A DNA stretch of 6,856 nt from Minisyncoccota bacterium (lineage in GTDB: Bacteria; Patescibacteriota; Minisyncoccia; UBA6257; 1-14-0-10-40-38), in assembly GCA_020052135.1 (NCBI GenBank), contig JAGVPS010000036.1:1-6856 (forward strand), in the 5' to 3' direction. Below, one piece after another: positions 5,433 through 6,856 of this stretch (positions are counted from its first letter, which is position 1; the number at the start of each line of letters is the position of its first letter). A model generated the notes under the pieces. That model searched no databases, was not told the origin of the DNA, and worked only from the letters and a program-made list of their open reading frames with translations. Both the position numbers and the translations under genes were made by a program.

Positions 5433-6101
5433 ATGACTAAAACAATCAATACATCACGTATTAGTTTCATATTAGCGGGAGTGCTCTTCGCGCTCGTCTT
5501 CGTCTCATCCGCAGCCATACCAACGACACATGCTGCAATCAGTACAGAATTGGATCTTGGCGAGAATGGAAGTGAAGTAACAGAACTCCAACAGTTTCTT
5601 GCCACGAATTCTCTTATCTATCCCTCAGGGATAGTCTCCGGTTTCTTCGGTCCCTTGACTGAGGCAGCGGTCCGACAATTCCAAGCATCCTACGATATTC
5701 CTCAGGCAGGCCGAGTCGGTCCGATAACACGAGCAAGAATAAACAACATCATGTCATCCGGCTTCGGGCTCGATACTCGCGCTCCAATGATGGAAAATAG
5801 ATCAGTACAAACTAATAGTACTAACGCTACCATCAATTGGACAACGAATGAGCTTGCTCGGGGACAAGTGTACTTTGACCGACTTCCTATTCGATCAGAC
5901 GAAGCGACAGGACGAGCAGGGCAAGCAATTGCGTATGTGAGCGGCGTATCTGCTCCGAATAATACGAGCGCACTTAGCTCACAATCGGTCACCATTCAAA
6001 ACCTACAGCCGAATACCCTCTATTACTACTTTACTCGTGCAATAGATAATTCGGGAAATGTTAAAGTGACCTTGTCGAATACGTTCCAAACCAAACAGTA
6101 G
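5433..6101 (+). CDS. Exported peptidoglycan-binding domain protein with FN3-like domain
   Basis: A 222-residue secreted protein. Residues 1-34 are a signal peptide: K3 and R9, a hydrophobic core at 11-28, and a probable cut near TTHA/A. Residues about 38-106 form a PG_binding_1 domain (LDLGENGSEVTELQQFL, then SGFFGPLTEAAVRQFQ and GRVGPITRARIN), which binds cell-wall glycan-peptide. Residues about 117-219 look like a fibronectin type III-like fold (ATINWTTNELARGQVYF through LQPNTLYYYFTRAIDNSGN). No catalytic domain, sortase motif or C-terminal anchor is present, so it probably decorates or links the wall through the PG-binding domain. A 157-bp spacer with palindromes precedes it, which suggests its own promoter. 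The ATG follows CTTAAAAAAATACT with no Shine-Dalgarno sequence. A strong terminator follows 30 bp after the stop. Confidence 0.88.
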   Translation: MTKTINTSRISFILAGVLFALVFVSSAAIPTTHAAISTELDLGENGSEVTELQQFLATNSLIYPSGIVSGFFGPLTEAAVRQFQASYDIPQAGRVGPITRARINNIMSSGFGLDTRAPMMENRSVQTNSTNATINWTTNELARGQVYFDRLPIRSDEATGRAGQAIAYVSGVSAPNNTSALSSQSVTIQNLQPNTLYYYFTRAIDNSGNVKVTLSNTFQTKQ

Positions 6102-6131
6102 AAAAACAGAAAAATTAAATATCGATAGATT

Positions 6132-6156
6132 AAAATCCCCCGCTCGGGGGATTTTT
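6132..6156. terminator. Bidirectional hairpin terminator after the PG-binding gene
   Basis: AAAATCCCCC (6132-6141) pairs with GGGGGATTTT (6146-6155) around GCTC, followed by further T residues. All 25 nt are identical to 994-1018. It lies between converging genes and can serve the plus-strand PG-binding gene and the minus-strand methyltransferase transcript. Confidence 0.85.
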
Positions 6157-6170
6157 GTTTTATTTGAAAA

Positions 6171-6380
6171 TCTGGCGTGCTTGCACTGAGCTTGTCGAGG
6201 GGCGAGGAAATCCCCCCGCCTGCGTGGCCGAAGCCACTTCGGCGAGGCGAAGGCCCGCGAAAATCCGGCAACCCTCGAGCATAGCGAGAGGAGCAGTCGT
6301 CGTATGACGGAAAGGCGGCAAAGCCGCACCGATAACAATTTCCCTCCTTCGCTAAAGCTACGGACGGGCAAGCAAGTTTT
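6171..6380. repeat. GC-rich cluster of short inverted repeats between convergent genes
   Basis: This gene-free stretch is markedly more GC-rich than its surroundings and is a chain of small palindromes. GCCGAAG/CTTCGGC (6227-6233/6237-6243) overlaps the alternative GTGGC/GCCAC (6224-6228/6233-6237), and both are enclosed by CGCCT/AGGCG (6217-6221/6245-6249). Then follow CTCG/CGAG (6274-6277/6285-6288), CGTC/GACG (6298-6301/6306-6309), GCGGC/GCCGC (6315-6319/6323-6327) and GCTAAAGC (6351-6358). Open frames cross it but their translations look non-protein-like. It resembles dispersed intergenic repeat elements seen in Patescibacteria genomes, which is recollection rather than a search. The remainder of the 297-bp gap 6102-6398 holds only the terminator and short A/T-rich sequence. 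Confidence 0.6.
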
Positions 6381-6398
6381 TCTTTGGTGGCAAATTCA

Positions 6399-6856
6399 TT
6401 ACTTTTCAAAAACCAACAAGTAATGTCTGTCTTTAATTGTTGGTTGGTCGAAACCTAAATCTTCTTCATTAACTAATTTCCAACCATGTTGAGCACAACG
6501 ATCCACCCACTTCTTCGGAGTTTCAAATGTGCCGGGCACGGGCACGTCGGCACTATGAAAAAGACGATTATACAAATAGTCGTTCATAAAAGTTCTTTCC
6601 TTGTCTTGTTCCATAACCTCTTCGGTTTCGCCGACGGGCACAGTTTCAAGAATGACAAGTTTACGCCGCACAATTCTATCAAGCTCGTCAAAAATCTTTT
6701 CGTTGGCTTTTTCATGGTGAAGAACATTAGTGAGCAGGGCGGCTTCATATGTCCCGTCCGCCGCGTCTACATGACCACCATTAAAAAGCATAATTGGAAC
6801 GGTAACATTCGGGGCTTTGTACAAACGGACATCGACACCTTCAATATCCAAGCCCA
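6399..6856 (-). CDS. Class I SAM-dependent methyltransferase, N-terminus cut by window edge
   Basis: The frame stays open to the right edge, so the 5' end lies outside the window; 151 residues are visible. They begin at GLDIEG, the end of beta-2 with the acidic residue that contacts the ribose of S-adenosylmethionine. The glycine-rich loop must therefore lie just outside. ADGTYEAALLTNVLHHE matches the motif around beta-4 of type 11/25 methyltransferases, followed by the helix ANEKIFDELDRIVRR and the strand KLVILETVPVG. The C-terminal part (YNRLFHSADVPVPGTF, ETPKKWVDRCAQHGWKLV, DRHYLLVFEK) is typical of the substrate-side cap and final strands. The substrate cannot be told. A TTG at 6851 could be read as a start but would remove the cofactor loop, so it is not used. 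It converges on the PG-binding gene across the hairpin-rich spacer. Confidence 0.85.
   Translation of the reverse strand, partial: GLDIEGVDVRLYKAPNVTVPIMLFNGGHVDAADGTYEAALLTNVLHHEKANEKIFDELDRIVRRKLVILETVPVGETEEVMEQDKERTFMNDYLYNRLFHSADVPVPGTFETPKKWVDRCAQHGWKLVNEEDLGFDQPTIKDRHYLLVFEK

Noticed and set aside
6217..6327. Possible CRISPR array in the palindrome-rich region
   Set aside because: The inverted repeats all differ in sequence and there is no constant repeat-spacer periodicity.
6003..6409. Two minus-strand open frames (122 and 127 codons) through the hairpin-rich spacer
   Set aside because: They run across a terminator and into the antisense of the PG-binding gene, start with weak codons and look like translated repeat DNA. 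The DNA is better described as a repeat element.

Overview
The window looks like part of a genome from the Candidate Phyla Radiation (Patescibacteria), probably a Parcubacteria-type lineage. This rests on gene style rather than a marker gene. The ECF sigma factor, the soluble histidine kinase with a heptad-repeat N-terminus, the short PG-binding/FN3 surface protein, the DUF3494 protein and the GC-rich hairpin-rich spacer are all familiar from such genomes. None of the visible starts has a clear Shine-Dalgarno sequence. Stops are TAA, TAG and TGA, which fits code 11.

Layout. On the minus strand, 1-851 holds the N-terminal 283 residues of a secreted DUF3494 (ice-binding-like) adhesin that runs off the left edge. 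A bidirectional hairpin terminator (993-1018) separates it from a minus-strand ECF-type sigma factor (1038-1553). A 272-bp divergent spacer (1554-1825) carries repeated ATTAC/GTAAT words, some spaced exactly 11 bp apart. To its right, on the plus strand, lies a compact three-gene two-component cluster: a receiver-only response regulator (1826-2209), a soluble PAS-HisKA-HATPase histidine kinase with about 20 heptads at its N-terminus (2218-3894), and a second receiver-only regulator with an internal 21-residue duplication (3930-4448). A 16-bp hairpin terminator (4495-4530) closes this unit. Two small membrane proteins follow, GlsB/YeaQ/YmgE-like (4632-4880) and YggT-like (4910-5275). Next come a palindrome-containing spacer and an exported PG-binding plus FN3-like protein (5433-6101), ended by a terminator that matches the first one over 25 nt. 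The spacer 6171-6380 is GC-rich and packed with short inverted repeats. The right edge carries the C-terminal part of a minus-strand class I methyltransferase (6399-6856).

How the genes may work together (inference). Neither response regulator has a DNA-binding output and the kinase has no membrane segment. The trio therefore looks like a cytoplasmic phosphorelay or protein-protein switch. The divergent sigma factor has no visible anti-sigma gene beside it and is the nearest candidate for transcriptional output. The flanking genes encode envelope, surface and stress-type proteins (GlsB, YggT, PG-binding, DUF3494), which would be plausible targets. The most unusual observations are the duplicated beta-alpha unit in the second receiver, the heptad array of the kinase, the phased motif pairs in the divergent spacer, and the hairpin cluster near the right end.
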